Counted from the first letter of the stretch, positions 44,900 to 54,552 are shown. The stretch: DNA of 64,000 nucleotides from Jilunia laotingensis (GCF_014385165.1 NZ_JACRTF010000001.1:4278001-4342000), one strand, 5' to 3'. Translations and numbers: made by a program. Notes: generated from the sequence alone by a model not told the origin.

Positions 44900-46087
44900 T
44901 TATCCGATGTGAGTTAAAATCTCATTAACGAGCATATGGCTCTTTATCATCATTCTGGGAATATGAAAGGGGCCCTTAAAAATATTGCCCTTAGCCGGTT
45001 GAGCCACCGTTCCATCCCTATGCAAATAACCATACCATTCGCCATATTCTTTATCAGGGAAATGAGCATACGTCCAGTCACTTATCTTTTTATGCATGGA
45101 AAGGTATTTTTCATCCCCGGTGGCTTCAAAGGCATACAATGTTGCAATAATAGCCTCTGTCTGGGGCCACCAAAATTTCATATCCTGCGAATAATCCTGT
45201 GGAGGAAGATTGCGACAATCACGGAAATTGATAATTCCACCGAACTCTTTGTCCCAGCCCCATTCCCAAGACCAGTCAAGAATGGTAAGAGCCGTATCGG
45301 TCAACTGTTTGCCCCAATTACGATGTTTAGCTTCTTCTAAAAGAAACCAAGCGGTTTCAATACAGTGTCCGGGATTAATAGTACGACCATTGATGGTATC
45401 TATAAATTCGCCATTCTCTCCAACCGTTTCAAGCAGGGCTTTAAACTCCGGATGGATGAAATATCGTTTTAAAGTTTCTAATGATTCGTCAATTTGCCGG
45501 TTCAGTACCGGATCATTGATTACCTTTCGGACGCAGGATGCTGTATTTATCAGAATCATAGTAATGGAATGCCCACGTGCATGGACAGTCTCACAGTATT
45601 TCGGCTCTAATATCCCCGGAGTAGTAATAAAATATTGTATCTTTTTGAAAAGTTCCAATGCTTTATGCACATAGCTATTGTCACCTGACGCGAGAGCATA
45701 CTCTGCCATTGCAATCACAGCAAAACATTCTGAAAAGACGTACCGGCGTTTGCGCAATGGTTTTCCGTCTTCCGTCACTTCAAAATACATACGGCCATCC
45801 TCATCAAAACAGTAAGATTCTATAAAATCAATACAACTCTTCGAGGCAGCTAACCATTCGGGATTCTTTTCAATATTATTATATGCAAACGCGGCAATAA
45901 AGCCAAAACGTCCTTGAAACCAAACAGACTTAGTGGTATCGATCAGGCTTCCATCACGATCTAGGCAAGTATATACACCACCGTGCTTGTAATCCATCCC
46001 GTGTTCCATCCAAAACGGCATGATATTATCAACCAGATCAGCCTTATAGGAGGCTGACCATTGTTGCAAATATTTAGTTATATTCAT
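44900..46087 (-). CDS. AGE-family N-acylglucosamine 2-epimerase
   Basis: A 395-residue cytoplasmic (alpha/alpha)6-barrel protein. Markers are VWFQGRFGFIAAFAYN, RRRYVFSECFAVIAMAEYA, EPKYCETVHARGHSITMILI, NPGHCIETAWFLLEEA and KFWWPQTEAI. It would convert N-acetylmannosamine to N-acetylglucosamine. In Bacteroides this step uses the AGE enzyme and not the NanE phosphate epimerase of enteric bacteria, so a kinase such as RokA, encoded elsewhere, must act afterwards. It sits 15 bases after the aldolase gene. Confidence 0.93.
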   Translation of the reverse strand: MNITKYLQQWSASYKADLVDNIMPFWMEHGMDYKHGGVYTCLDRDGSLIDTTKSVWFQGRFGFIAAFAYNNIEKNPEWLAASKSCIDFIESYCFDEDGRMYFEVTEDGKPLRKRRYVFSECFAVIAMAEYALASGDNSYVHKALELFKKIQYFITTPGILEPKYCETVHARGHSITMILINTASCVRKVINDPVLNRQIDESLETLKRYFIHPEFKALLETVGENGEFIDTINGRTINPGHCIETAWFLLEEAKHRNWGKQLTDTALTILDWSWEWGWDKEFGGIINFRDCRNLPPQDYSQDMKFWWPQTEAIIATLYAFEATGDEKYLSMHKKISDWTYAHFPDKEYGEWYGYLHRDGTVAQPAKGNIFKGPFHIPRMMIKSHMLVNEILTHIG

Positions 46088-46102
46088 TCGTACAGTTGAA
46101 TT

Positions 46103-47020
46103 TTAAAGTTTATTGCAACGATCGAAAAAATGGATCATTTCCAATTCAGCTTTCATACGGGCTTCTTCCTCATCCGTCATATTTTGGAAAGGAGTACGGT
46201 TTTTACCCAGATCAAGCCCGATCAGTTTCATGATGCGCTTTCCTCCCACAATATTACCCCGGTAGTGACAAATGACATTGATAACCTCCTGAGAGAAATT
46301 CTGAAGTTCGCGTGCTTTTTCCAGTTCCCCTTTATTCCAAGCATCTATGATGCCAACAAGATTAGTACCGTTATAATTGGTAGTACCCCCAATTCCTCCT
46401 TGCGCGCCTCCCATAGCAAGACAAGGAAGAATCGTTTCGTCTTGTCCGTGGAGCATATCGAACTTACCGTTCTTATAAAGACGGCATTGGTTATATTCAT
46501 AAAGGCTTTCATAAGTATATTTGATTCCTGCAAAATTAGGAATCCGTCCATCCACCGCTTCCAAGAAAGCTACCATGGACAAATATGCACCATTAAATGC
46601 CGGTATATGATAAAAATAGAAAGGCAACTTAGGAGCGCCACAAGCTATTTCCTCACAATACTTTACCAATTCTTCAATACGACCTACTTTCGGGAAAGGA
46701 GGTGCCATTGCTCCAATTCCCCATGCACCGATTTTCTGTGCATGTTCTGCCAACCGGTGACTTGACCTCACACAAGTACTACCTACATGCACAATCACTT
46801 TAAAATCTTCAGGAGCAACTTCAACCCAACGTTCCGCAAGTTTCATACGTTCTTCTTCCGTAAGCATATAACCTTCACCGGAAGAACCATTGATAAACAC
46901 ACCTTTCAAACCATTTTTAGCCAACATAGCGGCATAAGCAGCTATCGGTTCATAATTAACCTCTCCATTTTCATAAAATGGAGTAAAAGGAGCATCAATC
47001 AATCCAATAATCTTTTCCAT
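46103..47020 (-). CDS. nanA: N-acetylneuraminate lyase
   Basis: A 305-residue class I aldolase that splits sialic acid to N-acetylmannosamine and pyruvate. The carboxylate-binding loop FINGSSGEGYMLTEEER is at 42-58. Tyr137 in FYFYHIP and Lys167 in FAGIKYTYESLYEY, the Schiff-base residue, are in the expected positions. The LYEY segment fits sialic acid lyases better than dihydrodipicolinate synthases. It is the first gene of the catabolic operon and is divergent from the ROK regulator. Confidence 0.94.
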   Translation of the reverse strand: MEKIIGLIDAPFTPFYENGEVNYEPIAAYAAMLAKNGLKGVFINGSSGEGYMLTEEERMKLAERWVEVAPEDFKVIVHVGSTCVRSSHRLAEHAQKIGAWGIGAMAPPFPKVGRIEELVKYCEEIACGAPKLPFYFYHIPAFNGAYLSMVAFLEAVDGRIPNFAGIKYTYESLYEYNQCRLYKNGKFDMLHGQDETILPCLAMGGAQGGIGGTTNYNGTNLVGIIDAWNKGELEKARELQNFSQEVINVICHYRGNIVGGKRIMKLIGLDLGKNRTPFQNMTDEEEARMKAELEMIHFFDRCNKL

Positions 47021-47069
47021 AAGTATATAAATTTAATATAATCAAGTTTACATTTGAATATTTACGGCA

Positions 47070-47244
47070 CAAATATAGAAATTTATTAATTAATAGCAGT
47101 ATTATTAATAAATTATTTTATTATAAAAATACAATATAGTCACTTTATTTTAGTATATAACAGCATTAAATGAAGTAAATAGCAATTATTAATCGATTTA
47201 ATAGTCGCAAACAAAGACAGATATATAAATAATGCGTATATTTG
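47070..47244. promoter_or_regulatory. Divergent promoter region of the sialic acid operon and ROK regulator
   Basis: Minus-strand TATATTTG at 47070-47077 faces nanA; plus-strand TATATTTG at 47237-47244 faces the regulator gene. The AT-rich stretch between holds near-palindromes, for example ATTAATCGATTTAAT at 47188-47202, that could be the regulator's operator; this is a guess. Confidence 0.55.
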
Positions 47245-47272
47245 TTCAAAATCATTCAATAATTTGCAAAAT

Positions 47273-48478
47273 ATGAAGCACAGTTTACTTAAAGAAATAG
47301 AAATAGGATCCAAAAATGCGCTTGTTAAAAAGAGGATCATTACACATTATATATATAATGGTAGTTCTACTATCACAGATCTATCCAGAGAATTGGATTT
47401 AAGTGTGCCTACTGTCACCAAATTCATTGACGAAATGTGTGAAGACGGCTATATAAATGATTATGGAAAACTGGAAACAAGCGGTGGAAGACATCCTAAT
47501 CTCTACGGACTCAATCCAGAATCAGGCTATTTTATAGGAGTGGATATCAAGAAATTTGCTATCAATATTGGATTAATCAATTTTAAAGGAGACATGATGG
47601 AACTCAAAATGAATATTCCTTATAAATTTGAAAATTCAAAAGAAGGAATGAATAATTTATGCCATCTCATTCTCAGTTTTATAAATAAACTAAATATAGA
47701 TAAGGAGAAAATATTAAATATTAATGTAAACGTGTCAGGGCGAGTCAATCCTGAATCCGGGTACAGTTTCAGTCAGTTCAATTTCGAGGAACGTCCTTTG
47801 GCTGATGTACTGGCTGAAAAAATCGGCTACAAAGTAACCATAGATAACGATACTCGTGCCATGACATATGGAGAATACATGCAAGGATGTGTTAAAGGAG
47901 AAAAAGACATAATCTTTGTTAATGTTAGCTGGGGATTGGGTATAGGAATAATTATAGATGGGAAAATCTATAATGGAAAGTCGGGATTCTCAGGAGAATT
48001 TGGACATATCAGTACCTATGATAACGAAATAATTTGCCACTGCGGAAAAAAAGGATGCCTTGAAACAGAGGCCTCCGGTTCAGCTTTATACCGTATTTTT
48101 TTAGAGCATATTCAAAATGGGGAAAGTTCAATCATTTCCGATCGAAACATACAGGATCATCCGTTAACTCTCGATGAAATAATTGCTGCTGTCAATAAAG
48201 AAGACGTCTTATGCATTGAAATTGTAGAGGAAATCGGACAAAAGTTAGGTAAACAGATCGCTGGACTAATTAATATTTTCAACCCGGAACTAGTTATTAT
48301 TGGAGGTACACTATCCTTAACCGGAGATTATCTCACGCAACCTATAAAAACTGCTGTTAGAAAATACTCACTAAATTTGGTAAATAAGGATTCAATCATC
48401 CTCACTTCCAAACTAAAAGACAAAGCCGGTATCGTTGGAGCTTGTATGTTAGCAAGAAGCCGGATGTTTGAGAATTAA
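47273..48478 (+). CDS. ROK-family transcriptional regulator
   Basis: The ATG at 47273 (MKHSLLKEIEIGSKNALVKK) gives 401 residues. An N-terminal winged helix (STITDLSRELDLSVPTVTKFIDEMCEDGYI, about 25-55) marks it as a regulator and not just a kinase. The ROK sugar domain follows, with the zinc motif CHCGKKGCLETEASGSA and the NPELVIIGG segment. By analogy with NagC, Mlc and XylR it should repress or activate the divergent nan operon in answer to ManNAc, GlcNAc or a phosphate of them. Its stop overlaps the stop of the convergent cupin gene. Confidence 0.9.
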   Translation: MKHSLLKEIEIGSKNALVKKRIITHYIYNGSSTITDLSRELDLSVPTVTKFIDEMCEDGYINDYGKLETSGGRHPNLYGLNPESGYFIGVDIKKFAINIGLINFKGDMMELKMNIPYKFENSKEGMNNLCHLILSFINKLNIDKEKILNINVNVSGRVNPESGYSFSQFNFEERPLADVLAEKIGYKVTIDNDTRAMTYGEYMQGCVKGEKDIIFVNVSWGLGIGIIIDGKIYNGKSGFSGEFGHISTYDNEIICHCGKKGCLETEASGSALYRIFLEHIQNGESSIISDRNIQDHPLTLDEIIAAVNKEDVLCIEIVEEIGQKLGKQIAGLINIFNPELVIIGGTLSLTGDYLTQPIKTAVRKYSLNLVNKDSIILTSKLKDKAGIVGACMLARSRMFEN

Positions 48479-48939
48479 ATCTCAATCATCCGGTTCATAA
48501 ATTCTTCAACACCTTTCTTGTCCGTAACATCTGGTGCCCACGGAGCTATATTATCAGGCATCAATGGTGCAAAAGGTCCTTGTTTGATTTCATATATTAC
48601 AGTATTTGGTTCCAAAACTACAATACTATGCCAAACACAAGGAGGAATTTCGATTCCGTACATCCCCTTTTGAGGATTCAAGTTGACTTTCTCAGTGACA
48701 TTTCCTTTGTCATCAAACAAGATGGCAAACAAACTTCCTCGTAAAACAAGATACGTCTCTTCCTTATCAGGATTCTTGTGGCGATGCGGTGGTAAATATG
48801 TACCGGGTTCCAAAGCATTCAACAGTCTATGAATTGGAGCATCCATTGAATTATGAAAATTATAATTCATACGTAAGCGAGGATTCTCCTTCGCTTGCCC
48901 GGATACATCGTTCAATAAAGTGTCAGTAATCAGTTTCAT
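48475..48939 (-). CDS. WbuC-family cupin
   Basis: The ATG at 48939 (MKLITDTLLNDVSG) gives 154 residues. A cupin metal site is visible in PPHRHKNPDKEETYLVLRG and PPCVWHSIVVLEPNTVIYEI. The family is found in polysaccharide loci of enteric bacteria (WbuC), with unproven function, perhaps sugar nucleotide modification. It follows the NusG-like gene by four bases and is the last gene of the export cluster. Confidence 0.85.
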   Translation of the reverse strand: MKLITDTLLNDVSGQAKENPRLRMNYNFHNSMDAPIHRLLNALEPGTYLPPHRHKNPDKEETYLVLRGSLFAILFDDKGNVTEKVNLNPQKGMYGIEIPPCVWHSIVVLEPNTVIYEIKQGPFAPLMPDNIAPWAPDVTDKKGVEEFMNRMIEI

Positions 48940-48943
48940 AAAC

Positions 48944-49330
48944 TTATTCAAGCCCCATCTGTGACAACAGTACTCGACTTTTCTCTGCAGAGCCCTCAGA
49001 TTTGACCATCATCTCTTGCAAATCGGCCATCGCCTCTTCAGAAATAGTTATATAATCCTCTGCATTTTTCATCAAAAATGAAAGATTCTGCTTTTTAAGT
49101 TTTTCAAGTTCCGAAGAAGTCAGGTATACAAATATCAATTTTGAAACAACAGGAATTTCTATTTCCTTTTTACGATTGTTCCATAACCGAATAACTTTCT
49201 GTGATGGCAAATAACTTCTAATGCCATCTTGTTCCAAGCAGTCTTTTACACTCTTTTCTTTCCTTGTAACGGTACAAATTACATACCAACAAGAAAAATT
49301 TCCTTCTATTTTTCCGTTTGTTGCTTCCAT
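48944..49330 (-). CDS. Short NusG N-terminal domain protein (UpxY-like)
   Basis: Starting at the ATG at 49330 (MEATNGKIEG) the protein has 128 residues; an ATG at 49363 would add 11. Both overlap the end of the Wzz gene. CWYVICTVTRKEKSVKDCLEQDGIRSYLPSQKVIRLWNNRKKEIEIPVVSKLIFVYL is a NusG N-terminal fold of the UpxY type, which lets RNA polymerase pass through capsule operons in Bacteroides. UpxY proteins are usually near 170-180 residues; the KOW domain is missing here. Placement after the export genes is also unusual, since UpxY genes normally come first. Confidence 0.8.
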   Translation of the reverse strand: MEATNGKIEGNFSCWYVICTVTRKEKSVKDCLEQDGIRSYLPSQKVIRLWNNRKKEIEIPVVSKLIFVYLTSSELEKLKKQNLSFLMKNAEDYITISEEAMADLQEMMVKSEGSAEKSRVLLSQMGLE

Positions 49331-50418
49331 CCCTTTATTAAGTCTTTTACAAAAAGTATCCATCCTACACTTCCAACACCTGCCAGAAATACAAAACCGA
49401 TAAGAATCATGATTTTATTTGGTTTAGCCGGTTTTAATGGTACCGTTGCTGGTTGTACTACTGTATATACAGGAGTTATTTCCTGTACCTTAGCCTTTGC
49501 CATCTGCAATTGCTGAGCTACCTGATTATAAACACCGTACATCAGATTCATTTCATTCTGTAAGCGTTCTTGTTCGGCACGAACACTCCGCAAAATAATA
49601 TTTTGATTACCATCCATGTAATGTGCATATTTTTGTTGTGCTTCGTAATAATTTGTTTTAGCTTCCTGATATAGCTTTTCAGTAAACTGTAAATCATGAC
49701 GTGCCTTATTCGTCCTGTAATCAGTTATATAATTTTGCAAACGCTTCATCACGGTATCAGTCAAGGTTGCAGAAATTAATGGATCCTGCATCGTTACGGA
49801 TAGCGTCGTCACCCCTGTTTTCTTATCTACAGAAACAGCAAGCCTTTTACCTAATGCATCAGCTATGGCAGCTTCTTCCTTTGTCAACATAAAAGGATCC
49901 ACTTTACCACTACCTTCTTCCTGAGGTTTATCTTTAAACAATGAAACAACCCAACCCAAAACTTTAAAAGGTGCAGATGTTATCGTTCCCCACCAAGGAG
50001 CTTTCTGATAATCATATAGATAATCATATAAAGTTGTATTAACCTCCCCTTTTTGATCTTTCACTTGAACATCAAACAGTTCAATTAAAAAAGGAGTAGA
50101 GCTAACTATATTGGGATATAACTCAGGTGAAAGTGCATCTTCACCCGTTGAAGACCCTAAGTTAATACCTGCCATTGCAGCAAGAGCCCCCATATTTCCA
50201 CCCGAAGCTTTTCCCTTTGTTTCTGGTGCAAGAGTTACGCTGGTTGCATATTCCTTAGGAATACTGAAGGCTACAACAAGACCTACTACCAAGGCAATTC
50301 CACAAACCTTAAAAACCAGTTTACGCTGCGCCCACACTTTCTGAGCCAGTTCTATCAGATCTATCTCTTGTTCTTCCGGCTGTTGAGGATTTTTGCTTAT
50401 ATTTTTATCTTCACTCAT
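49306..50418 (-). CDS. Wzz-type polysaccharide chain length determinant
   Basis: The ATG at 50418 (MSEDKNISKNPQQPEEQEIDLIELAQKVWAQ) gives 370 residues. Two membrane spans (about 37-58 and near 335-355) enclose a long periplasmic part with coiled coil (about 230-300). The proline-rich VQPATVPLKPAKPNK before the second span is the family signature. No cytoplasmic tyrosine kinase domain is attached. It sets polymer length and docks with the Wza channel encoded upstream, seven bases away. Confidence 0.9.
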   Translation of the reverse strand: MSEDKNISKNPQQPEEQEIDLIELAQKVWAQRKLVFKVCGIALVVGLVVAFSIPKEYATSVTLAPETKGKASGGNMGALAAMAGINLGSSTGEDALSPELYPNIVSSTPFLIELFDVQVKDQKGEVNTTLYDYLYDYQKAPWWGTITSAPFKVLGWVVSLFKDKPQEEGSGKVDPFMLTKEEAAIADALGKRLAVSVDKKTGVTTLSVTMQDPLISATLTDTVMKRLQNYITDYRTNKARHDLQFTEKLYQEAKTNYYEAQQKYAHYMDGNQNIILRSVRAEQERLQNEMNLMYGVYNQVAQQLQMAKAKVQEITPVYTVVQPATVPLKPAKPNKIMILIGFVFLAGVGSVGWILFVKDLIKGWKQQTEK

Positions 50419-50425
50419 ATTCCGT

Positions 50426-52840
50426 TTATTTAAAGAGGTTAACCATAGAAGCAACCAACGTAGCCAAAGACGCAACAGAAGTACCCATTCCGATCATTTC
50501 GGCAGCCGACATCTTCTTCTTTTCTTCTTTAGTAGGAACGATTATTTCACATCCCGGTTCTATTTTTTGAGCAGTTCTCGATTTCAAACGGGATACTGTC
50601 CCGTTCATATATACAACATAAGCTCTACTTTTCTTTGCACGATTACCAAATCCACCTGCCTGATTAATATAATAGCTGAGTTTTTCACCCTTCTTAAACA
50701 AGACAGTATTAGGATACATTACAGCCCCATTAATCTTTACTGTATTTACATATTCCGGAACAAAGAGCATATCACCTTCTCTCAATACCAAATCATAATC
50801 GGATCCAGGATTGGCTAAAGCTTTCTCTAAATCTATACCGACAGAATAAATATTCGACAAATCCAAAGATGCTGTCGCTATAGAATCTTTTCCTACACTA
50901 TTACTAGCCATACGGAGTACATCCTCCCTACGTCGTTTCTCTTCTTCTGTCATTTGACGAAGCAAACGCGCTCCACGTACATAAGCATCAGCAGTCACTC
51001 CTCCAGCTTTGGCTATTAAATCGCTCAAACGTTCATTCTTGGTGGTAAGAGCATAATTTCCATTGAACAAGACTTCTCCACCAACGACCACGTTCTGTTG
51101 CTTATGATAAGCCGGACTTCTACGAATATATACCTCGTCAAACGGTTGCAAGTAAAAATCACCTTCAGCTCCCACCAAAAATCCATCTTTAAGTTCAAAA
51201 GTGAATGTTTTTCCGATTTCATTGGTAAGAGTTGTACCCTTTGGATCTTTTATACGTCTAGAAACATCAACACGAGCCGTAGATGCCGCTTCCAATAAGC
51301 CACCAGCTTTGATCACCAAATCCTCGATCGTCATATTCTTAGCAAATACAAAAGTCCCCGGACGAGCAACTTCACCATGAATGGTCAAAGTTCCCTCTAC
51401 ACTCAGATCATGTATACTCGGAATATACAAAATATCATTCCGTTTCAATGGCATATCTGCCACTGTCCCATTTAGCATACCTTGTAAATCAATAGGAATC
51501 AGTTCTAAAGTTAAGTCCTCATGTTCGCGTTGTAGCTGTGCCCTGTTTAAAAAGGCATCGCCACGAAGTCCTTCTGCTTTTTGAATCAACTGTTTTACCG
51601 TATTCACGTCACCATTAATCTGATACATTCCATCTCGATATACAGCTCCCCGAATTTCTACACGATTTTCAAAACGATCCAGTACAGCACCTACAGTAAG
51701 AGCATCTTCATCATACAATTTGAACACAGAATAATCCATCTCGTCCACATTGTATATTTGTTTCTCACGACCGCTCATACGTAATAGCCGAATAGCTTTA
51801 GAATAAGCATCCCCAGTGAAACCACCCGCATATTTTAATAATGTAGCTATTGTCTCACCTTTTTTCATTTCATAATACATGGGTCTTTTCACTTTACCGG
51901 AAATATCGACCAGACAATCGTAAGGTGGTACAATAATCACATCACCCTCCATAAGACGAATATCATCATTCATCTTACCTTTCAATATATAATCATATAC
52001 ATCGACATCAGCAACTTTCTTTCCATTACGCATTACCTGTATGCTACGTAAACTACCGATTGGGCTTACTCCACCGGCACGATACAAAGCATGAAATACG
52101 GATGAAAATGAAGATAAAGTATATGTACCCGGTACAGCCACCTCTCCCATTAAGTTTATCTGAATGGTACGAATTTGCCCCAACGTCAAATTTATTTGTG
52201 AAGTATTACCAGAAATACCGGAATAAATCTTACTAAATTCACGTTGTAAAAAGTTATTAGCTTCTTTTACTGTCATCCCGCTCAAATAAACCGGACCAAT
52301 AGTACTCACAGATATACTCCCTTCAGGAGAAATTGTCTGTCGAATAGTATTTTCTGAAGCGCCCCATACATCGATGATAACTTCATCTCCTGGGCCTAAG
52401 CGATAATTAGCAGGAGTAGCGATATTCGAATTCGGTTCAAAAGACAGATTTCTACTGGTAAATATATTCCGTCCAAAAACCAGCTTAGATGCTTGATTAG
52501 CATTTTTCATTTCAGTAGGAGTCTGTACTTCAGTACTGAGTTCATCCAAAGTACCCGCTGTAACTTCTTCTGGAGCTTCCAAGCGTTGCCTGCGTTGAGC
52601 AGCCACAGAAGTCGCTCTATTCTCTTCTCCCTGTGATTCTTCGTAACGAGTTTTTATTCGTTCTACTTGTTCCTTAGTAACGCCTCTTCTCATCAACTCT
52701 GTAGTCATTTCCTTCTGACTTTTCCCTTGCTTCTGGGCATCCTTTACATATTGTACCACCTGGTCATCGGACATATGTTGAGCAACAGCTATTCCGGTGA
52801 AGGCAATAATCAATAAGAACAGTGCAATAAATCTACGCAT
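50426..52840 (-). CDS. Wza-type outer-membrane polysaccharide export protein
   Basis: An 804-residue protein with a signal peptide (GIAVAQ) and no lipobox. A helical charged stretch (25-110) precedes the polysaccharide export domain (ANYRLGPGDEVIIDVWGASENTIRQTISPEGSISVSTIGPVYLSG, about 145-200). Several SLBB domains follow (INLMGEVAVPGTYTL, VDISGKVKRPMYYEMKKGE, VVVGGEVLFNGNYAL, VKINGAVMYPNTVLFKKGE). A weak C-terminal membrane helix ends the protein. It forms the channel for a capsule or exopolysaccharide. It is much longer than E. coli Wza, as is usual in Bacteroidetes. Confidence 0.92.
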   Translation of the reverse strand: MRRFIALFLLIIAFTGIAVAQHMSDDQVVQYVKDAQKQGKSQKEMTTELMRRGVTKEQVERIKTRYEESQGEENRATSVAAQRRQRLEAPEEVTAGTLDELSTEVQTPTEMKNANQASKLVFGRNIFTSRNLSFEPNSNIATPANYRLGPGDEVIIDVWGASENTIRQTISPEGSISVSTIGPVYLSGMTVKEANNFLQREFSKIYSGISGNTSQINLTLGQIRTIQINLMGEVAVPGTYTLSSFSSVFHALYRAGGVSPIGSLRSIQVMRNGKKVADVDVYDYILKGKMNDDIRLMEGDVIIVPPYDCLVDISGKVKRPMYYEMKKGETIATLLKYAGGFTGDAYSKAIRLLRMSGREKQIYNVDEMDYSVFKLYDEDALTVGAVLDRFENRVEIRGAVYRDGMYQINGDVNTVKQLIQKAEGLRGDAFLNRAQLQREHEDLTLELIPIDLQGMLNGTVADMPLKRNDILYIPSIHDLSVEGTLTIHGEVARPGTFVFAKNMTIEDLVIKAGGLLEAASTARVDVSRRIKDPKGTTLTNEIGKTFTFELKDGFLVGAEGDFYLQPFDEVYIRRSPAYHKQQNVVVGGEVLFNGNYALTTKNERLSDLIAKAGGVTADAYVRGARLLRQMTEEEKRRREDVLRMASNSVGKDSIATASLDLSNIYSVGIDLEKALANPGSDYDLVLREGDMLFVPEYVNTVKINGAVMYPNTVLFKKGEKLSYYINQAGGFGNRAKKSRAYVVYMNGTVSRLKSRTAQKIEPGCEIIVPTKEEKKKMSAAEMIGMGTSVASLATLVASMVNLFK

Positions 52841-52893
52841 AAGATATTCCGATTAATCTTTATATAAGTTCTGTATTTATTATAAATCGGGCG

Positions 52894-52901
52894 CAAAGGT
52901 A
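52894..52901 (-). promoter_or_regulatory. -7 element of the polysaccharide export cluster
   Basis: Minus-strand TACCTTTG fits TAnnTTTG, 54 bases before the Wza start. I looked for inverted repeats that would make it an invertible capsule promoter and found none nearby. Confidence 0.55.
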
Positions 52902-53384
52902 ACACATTATTTTCATAATATAAATTTATTTCAGTCCTAAGTTTTTGAAATTACATTAAAAAGCAAACTAACCCGAAAACTCAAAAATAGAATTTCTATT
53001 TATAAATCCCGTTGCTTATTCCTTCACAACAGCCACAAGAATCATCAAATCAAATGTATAACTTAACTTTAGCAAACTGTTTTATTTTCTTCACACCTTC
53101 AAAACTATATTCCCAAATTTCAATTATCATAATTTTTCGATGATAAATAGGACAAGTTATTTCATTAACATTCTAAAATTATTCAAATATTTTCTTCCAC
53201 CAAGAAATTATGTAATATCTACTTTTTTCATATTTGGTAATATATACGATTCTTTTAGAGTGTATAGAAAACTTTACTCAAGATACTTATATATAAAGTA
53301 TAAAAACATACCTATTCTCACACTCCTTATTTTTAATACCAACTGAAAAAACTTCCAAAGCGAATATAAAACAAAAAAAATCTC
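52902..53384. other. AT-rich gap without recognisable gene
   Basis: About 480 bases of AT-rich DNA. A frame at 53140-53346 could encode 68 residues rich in Ile, Phe, Tyr and Lys, as expected by chance in such DNA. I see no RNA gene or repeat here. Confidence 0.6.
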
Positions 53385-53391
53385 TTTTGTT

Positions 53392-53421
53392 TTTGTTTTT
53401 TCAAATAAAGCTGTAATTTTG
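53392..53421 (+). promoter_or_regulatory. tRNA-Thr promoter
   Basis: TTTG at 53392-53395 and TAATTTTG at 53414-53421, spaced by 18 bases, about 20 bases upstream of the tRNA. Confidence 0.65.
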
Positions 53422-53440
53422 CACACCGTAAACGAGACCT

Positions 53441-53513
<73 letters not shown>

Positions 53514-53543
53514 CATTTACAGTTTTAGATATATACTCCTCTT

Positions 53544-54407
53544 GTGAATCACAAAAATCCTTCTAAAAAGAAAAAGTCTTGGACTTTTCCGAAACTAAGT
53601 AGTACTATAATTATCATTGGATTAATACCTATTATTTATGGTATTTTCTTGTATTGCCTACAAAATACTTCTATAATACCCAATACAAGCAATGTCATAA
53701 AATCACAGAAAGTTCCAAAAGCAACAGAACTTGAAAGACCACTTTTACTTTCTCCCAAACAAGAACAAATCGTACATCATACTGGTTATATCGTATCATA
53801 CAACGAATCTTTGCGATTACCAAACTGGGTAGCGTATGAACTAACGCGACAAGAGACACAAGGAAATGCAAAAAGGAGCAACCGTTTCATCCCTGATCCA
53901 ATGATAAAAGGAACAATTGCCACCAATTCAGATTATCTTCATTCTGGATACGACAAAGGTCATATGGCACCAGCAGCTGACATGAAATGGAGCAGCATCG
54001 CAATGAAAGAATCATTTTATTTCAGTAATATATGCCCCCAACACCCTGAACTTAATCGGAAAAAATGGAAAGATCTTGAGGATAAAATACGTGACTGGGC
54101 AATCGAAGATAGTGCGATCATCATAATTTGCGGACCAATCGTAGACAAAACACCCAAAGTTATTGGAAAAAACAAGGTAGTAATACCGCAGCAGTTCTTC
54201 AAAGCGATTCTGTCTCCTTTCACCCAGCCCCCGAAAGCAATCGGATTCCTTTTCACAAACGAACAATCTGTGTCACCATTGTCCAATTATGCTGTATCTG
54301 TAGACAGCATTGAAATATTGACCGGGATGGATTTCTTTTCCCCACTGCCTGATCACATAGAAGACAGTATCGAAGCCCATTTAAATATTAACCAATGGAA
54401 TTTATAA
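53544..54407 (+). CDS. DNA/RNA non-specific endonuclease with N-terminal membrane anchor
   Basis: A 287-residue protein; no in-frame ATG precedes the domain, so the GTG at 53544 is taken as start. Residues about 22-45 form a membrane span after a Lys-rich cytoplasmic end. The beta-beta-alpha metal nuclease core is clear: HSGYDKGHMAPAADM (the DRGH-type motif with catalytic His, about 135) and FYFSNICPQHPELNRKKWKDLE (metal-binding Asn). NUC1/EndA relatives degrade DNA and RNA outside the cytoplasm for nutrient recovery or defence. It lies 30 bases after the tRNA gene. Confidence 0.88.
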   Translation: MNHKNPSKKKKSWTFPKLSSTIIIIGLIPIIYGIFLYCLQNTSIIPNTSNVIKSQKVPKATELERPLLLSPKQEQIVHHTGYIVSYNESLRLPNWVAYELTRQETQGNAKRSNRFIPDPMIKGTIATNSDYLHSGYDKGHMAPAADMKWSSIAMKESFYFSNICPQHPELNRKKWKDLEDKIRDWAIEDSAIIIICGPIVDKTPKVIGKNKVVIPQQFFKAILSPFTQPPKAIGFLFTNEQSVSPLSNYAVSVDSIEILTGMDFFSPLPDHIEDSIEAHLNINQWNL

Positions 54408-54518
54408 ATTTATTTGCTACTATACAATATTCTTTTAAAAACCAAATGTAAATATATCAAAATCAAAATATCTATTAAACATTAATCACTGACAAATAAA
54501 AATCTGCAATTTTCTTCT

Positions 54519-54526
54519 TACCTTTG
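54519..54526 (+). promoter_or_regulatory. -7 element of mltG
   Basis: TACCTTTG fits TAnnTTTG, 26 bases before the ATG. Confidence 0.55.
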
Positions 54527-54552
54527 ACATTATAAAAAACATTATCATTCTA

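Noticed and set aside
53140..53346. 68-codon frame in the AT-rich gap
   Set aside because: Composition (Ile, Phe, Tyr, Lys, Asn) is what random AT-rich DNA yields; no supporting signals.
52841..53440. Invertible capsule promoter upstream of the Wza gene
   Set aside because: I searched for inverted repeats around the -7 element and found none.
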